DNA of 64,000 nucleotides, from the NCBI GenBank assembly GCA_030549335.1, contig CM060188.1, forward strand, positions 68,106,696 through 68,170,695. The letters run 5' to 3'. The notes beneath the pieces were generated by a model. That model did not search any database. It was not told where the DNA came from and saw nothing but the letters and a program-made list of their open reading frames with translations. This DNA is from Pontederia crassipes (Eukaryota > Streptophyta > Magnoliopsida > Commelinales > Pontederiaceae). The stretch's first letter is position 1; the number at the start of each line of letters is the position of its first letter. Shown piece after piece: positions 61,026 through 64,000 of this stretch. The translations under genes were made by a program, and so were the position numbers.

Positions 61026-63053
61026 TTGAAAATTAAATCACAACCGATCCTGGAATCTTCTGATAAGCGCACTAGAAGTTCAAATCCACTGTTGGAATTT
61101 GATCCTGAAATTGAAAGAACCTATCGTCGATTACGAAGAAATATAAAAAAAATGGCGGAACAAGCACGCGACAATCAGAGACTGGAGCAACAGAATGAAC
61201 TGGTTCCACCATATAATAATCGGCGAGAAGATGAAGCAGAACTTTCTATGAGAGAATATGTCTCGGCCAGATACAGTGATCGAGAATCATGCATCGTGCT
61301 GCCTGATATTAACGCAAATAATTTTGAGATAAATCCCGCAATCGTGAGGATGATACAAGCATCCCAATTTGGAGGAGGATTTCATGAAGACCCTCACGAT
61401 CACCTTGATAAATTTCTTGCTATTCTGAGCACCTTTAGAAATAATAATGTTTCTTCTGAAGTTATTCGTTTATTATTATTCCCTCAATCTTTACGTGACA
61501 AAGCTTCCACTTGGTTTAAAACTTTGCCTGCAGGATCGATTCATTCTTGGTTGGAGCTTGTAGAAAAGTTTGTTGGAAAATATTGTCCACCACAAAAAGC
61601 AGGCAAATATCGAAGAGAATTGAGGGCATTTGTTCAAGACGATAACGAGACGTTATATGAAGCCTGGGAACGATATAAGGAACTGCTGGCCAGAGTTCCT
61701 GACAATAGAATTCCAAAGTGGCAAGTGATGGAAGATTTCTATCATGGATTATGACCTGCAGATCAAGATAAGCTCGATCAATTAGCAGGAGGGACAGTAC
61801 TGGGATCTAAACGTCCTAGTGAGATACAAGATATAATTGAAGCTATAGCACTCAAATCAAGTCAAGAAAGGAGACCACCTCGCCGAACTCATGATGTGCA
61901 TGCTACAGAAAGTAAAAATTCTTCTGAAGTAGTGACTCAGCTGGAGTCACTTAATCAAAAATTTGAGCAGATGGTGTCATTAATGGTGTGCAATAACTGT
62001 GGAGGAGGACATGCGAGCAATTATTGTCCTCAAGGTAACATTTCTAATCCTGATCATATTGAAAATGCTAACTTTGTCTCCAATCCATTTTTCAGGAATA
62101 ATGACTATGGTTGGAGGAACAATCAGAAGTTTCCTTACAGGTCAAACCAAGGGCAAGTTTTTGAGAAATTTCAGAATCAAGCTCATCCACAAAATTATAC
62201 ACTTTTGAGAAAGCAACAAGAAGCTCCTGTCCAACAATCGACTAATCCTATGGAAGAAATGATGGCAAGAGTTATTGACACTATGCAAACCATGCAGAAG
62301 ACAATGGAAACAAGGGCAAACAATCAAGATGCTACAATCAGGAATTTAGAAATGCAAATAGGGCAAATGGCCAATATGATGGCAGGACGTGCACCAGGGA
62401 CTCTTCCAAGCAATACAGAGAAAAATTCTAAAGAAGAGACCAAAGCTGTGACTCTTAGAAGTGGGAAACAATTGAGAAGTCTGAGATCAGATTCCCCGCC
62501 AAGAGTAATTGATCACAAAGAAGAAACTGAAGCATCAAAGACACAAGATCAGACTACTGTAGATATCAATCTGAAGAAAAGAGAAACTGACAATTCAAAA
62601 AATACCAACATAAAGGATCTGCCCTATCCACAGAAATTTCGCAAAGAACAACTAGATAAGCAATTTTCTCGCTTTCTTGATATTCTGAAGCAATTATCTA
62701 TTAATATTCCTTTTCATGAAGCTTTACAGATGATGCCGAGCTATGCTAAATTCATGAAGGATATATTATCCTCAAAAAGAAAGTTTGAAAACACTGGGAG
62801 AGTAATGTTGACATCGGAGTGTAGTGCCATTTATGATCGAGATATACCTAAAAAATTGAAGGATCCGGGAACCTTCACCATACCTTGCACTATAGGAAAA
62901 TTCTTTTGTGCACAAGCTTTATGTGATCTTGGTGCTAGTATAAGTTTAATGCCTTACTCTATATTTGTGCAGCTAGGTTATGGAGAACTAAAAGAAACAA
63001 GCATTACTCTTCAATTTGCAGATTCTTCATGCAAGAGACCCGAGGAATATTAA
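61026..63053 (+). pseudogene. Athila-type gag-protease with one in-frame stop
   Basis: Structural gag protein plus protease of the retrotransposon. The frame runs from a TTG at 61026 (first ATG at 61152) to a TGA at 61752-61754, then continues in the same frame to 63053. The gag domain includes WFKTLPAGSIHSWLELVEKF and GKYCPPQKAGKYRRELRAF. The stop falls in FYHGL-stop-PADQD, where related elements have a sense codon; TGA could come from CGA by C-to-T change. A zinc knuckle CNNCGGGHASNYC (about 61990-62030), a glutamine-rich linker with METRANNQDATIRN heptad-like helix, and the protease motif LCDLGASISLMP (about 62920-62955) follow. After KRPEEY a stop ends the frame, although protease-RT sequence continues in another frame. 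Confidence 0.85.
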
Positions 63054-64000
63054 GAGATGTTTTGGTAAAGGTTGATAAATTTGTTTTTCCTGCAGATTTT
63101 ATTGTTCTGGATATGAAGGCAGATGAAAAAACCCCCATCATCCTCGGGAGACCATTCCTAGCAACAGGAAACGCACTCATAGATGTTCAACAAGGGATGC
63201 TCACACTTCGCGTCAACAACGAAGACATCACTTTCAATATAAAAAATTCTCTCAAACAACCTTTTGATCACTCATCCTGTTATGCTATTGATTCTATAGA
63301 AGATGACACGACTGATGCTTTTGATGATATTGTTGCAGATTTTATTTCGGATCCATATGCTAAGGAAGCTTTGGAAATGATGGAGGATTCTAGAGAAATT
63401 GTGGGAGAGGATAATGTGACAATAACAACAGAGACATTCGAGGACGAAATTGAAAAATTGGATTGTCCTCCAAAATTCGAACTTAAAGAACTTCCATCTC
63501 ATTTAAGATATGCTTTTCTTGAAAATAACACTTACCCAGTTATCATATCTGCTGACTTGACAGATGATATGGAGAATAAACTTCTGGAAGTATTAAGGCA
63601 TCACAAGAAAGCAATTGCTTGGTCTATTTCAGATATCAGGGGAATCTCTCCTACAATTTGCATGCACAAGATTTTGATGGAGGACAATGCCAAACCAATT
63701 GCTCAATATCAAAGAAGGCTCAACCCAACTTTAAAGGAAGTTGTAAGAAAGGAGGTCATCAAACTCCTTGATGCACGTATTATATATGCCATTTCTGATA
63801 GTTCATGGATAAGTCCTGTGCAGGTAGTTCCTAAGAAAGGAGGAATCACCGTGGTAAGTAACAAAAATAATGAATTAGTTCCTCAAAGAACAATTACAGG
63901 TTGGAGAGTCTGTATAGACTATAGGAAGCTTAATGATGCTACCCGCAAAGATCATTTTCCATTACCTTTTATTGACCAAATGTTGGAGCGTGTTGCAGGT
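63041..64000 (+). pseudogene. Athila-type protease end and reverse transcriptase start
   Basis: From 63041 a frame shifted by one base relative to gag stays open for 320 codons to the window end. It begins GILRDVLVKVDKFVFPADF and TPIILGRPFLATG, the usual end of the Athila protease. A linker rich in acidic residues follows, then the RT N-terminus: DIRGISPTICMHKI, SSWISPVQVVPKKGG, GWRVCIDYRKLNDATRKDHF and PFIDQMLERVAG. The shift at CCC/CGA looks like loss of a single C rather than a programmed slip, as no slippery heptamer is seen. RT catalytic motifs would lie beyond the window. Confidence 0.85.

Larger units (their letters stand above)
57856..64000 (+). mobile_element. Athila-type Ty3/gypsy retrotransposon (5' part, runs off the window)
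   Basis: The layout is 5' LTR (57856-59576), tRNA-Asp primer site (59583-59600), a ~1.4 kb leader, gag, protease and the start of RT. The tRNA-Asp site, DLGAS-type protease, short zinc knuckle with three residues before His, and long leader together point to Athila (established family traits). Its left flank is inside CACTA copy B; the 5-bp target would be TGGCG (57851-57855), but the other side is outside the window. Damage is light (one in-frame stop, one frame break in this part), so the insertion is among the youngest here. Confidence 0.9.

Noticed and set aside
63030-63060. Programmed -1 frameshift between protease and RT
   Set aside because: No slippery heptamer or evident downstream structure; loss of a single C in the CCC/CGA context is simpler.
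63272-63502. 76-codon minus-strand frame
   Set aside because: It lies opposite the open protease-RT frame of the Athila element, which has clear family motifs.

Overview
This is nuclear plant DNA, probably from a monocot (inferred from the GC-rich coding exon of the one intact gene, the au-type SINE and the transposon mix; the species is not recognised). It looks like heterochromatin next to a large satellite block: one ordinary host gene in a sea of tandem repeats and nested transposable elements.

Positions 1-20425 are an unbroken tandem satellite of about 170-180 bp monomers, roughly 118 copies. It shows segmental higher-order repeats: about 2,244 bp (13 monomers) at the left, about 1,880 bp (11 monomers) from 4.2 to 7.5 kb, and about 1,515 bp (9 monomers) near the right end. 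The array stops abruptly at 20425 against the 3' part of an Athila-like retrotransposon (polypurine tract and a candidate 3' LTR to 22682).

From 22994 to 26123 lies a MULE-like DNA transposon with ~245 bp inverted arms and a 9-bp target duplication; its left arm carries a later hAT-like MITE. A degraded Ty3/gypsy LTR (minus strand) and a mostly featureless AT-rich stretch follow, with a 5'-truncated au SINE at 29919-30064. The only convincing host gene is a four-exon xyloglucan endotransglucosylase/hydrolase (XTH), 31376-33142, plus strand, 288 codons.

From 34761 to 40302 is a Ty3/gypsy element on the minus strand with two unequal LTRs, a tRNA-iMet-like primer site, decayed gag/protease/RT start and a matching 5-bp duplication. 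Two decayed Ty1/copia elements follow (about 40.66-43.06 kb and 43.36-54.66 kb). The second is split by two insertions with clear target duplications: a 3.8 kb LTR-type insert ending in a tandem TRIM-like array (44645-48456, GGTCA) and a complete 4,775 bp CACTA transposon (48893-53667, TTC). A second CACTA copy starts at 55437 and is itself interrupted at 57855 by an Athila-type LTR retrotransposon (5' LTR 57856-59576, tRNA-Asp primer site, gag with one in-frame stop, protease with a frame break, RT running off the window end).

Apart from the XTH gene, nearly every open frame is a satellite shadow or a piece of transposon protein. I see no operon-like or defence-like system. The most unusual signals are the changing higher-order structure and dyad symmetry of the satellite, the tandem TRIM-like array, the fold-back duplication in the first copia element, and the CGGCCG-rich LTR/leader of the Athila element.
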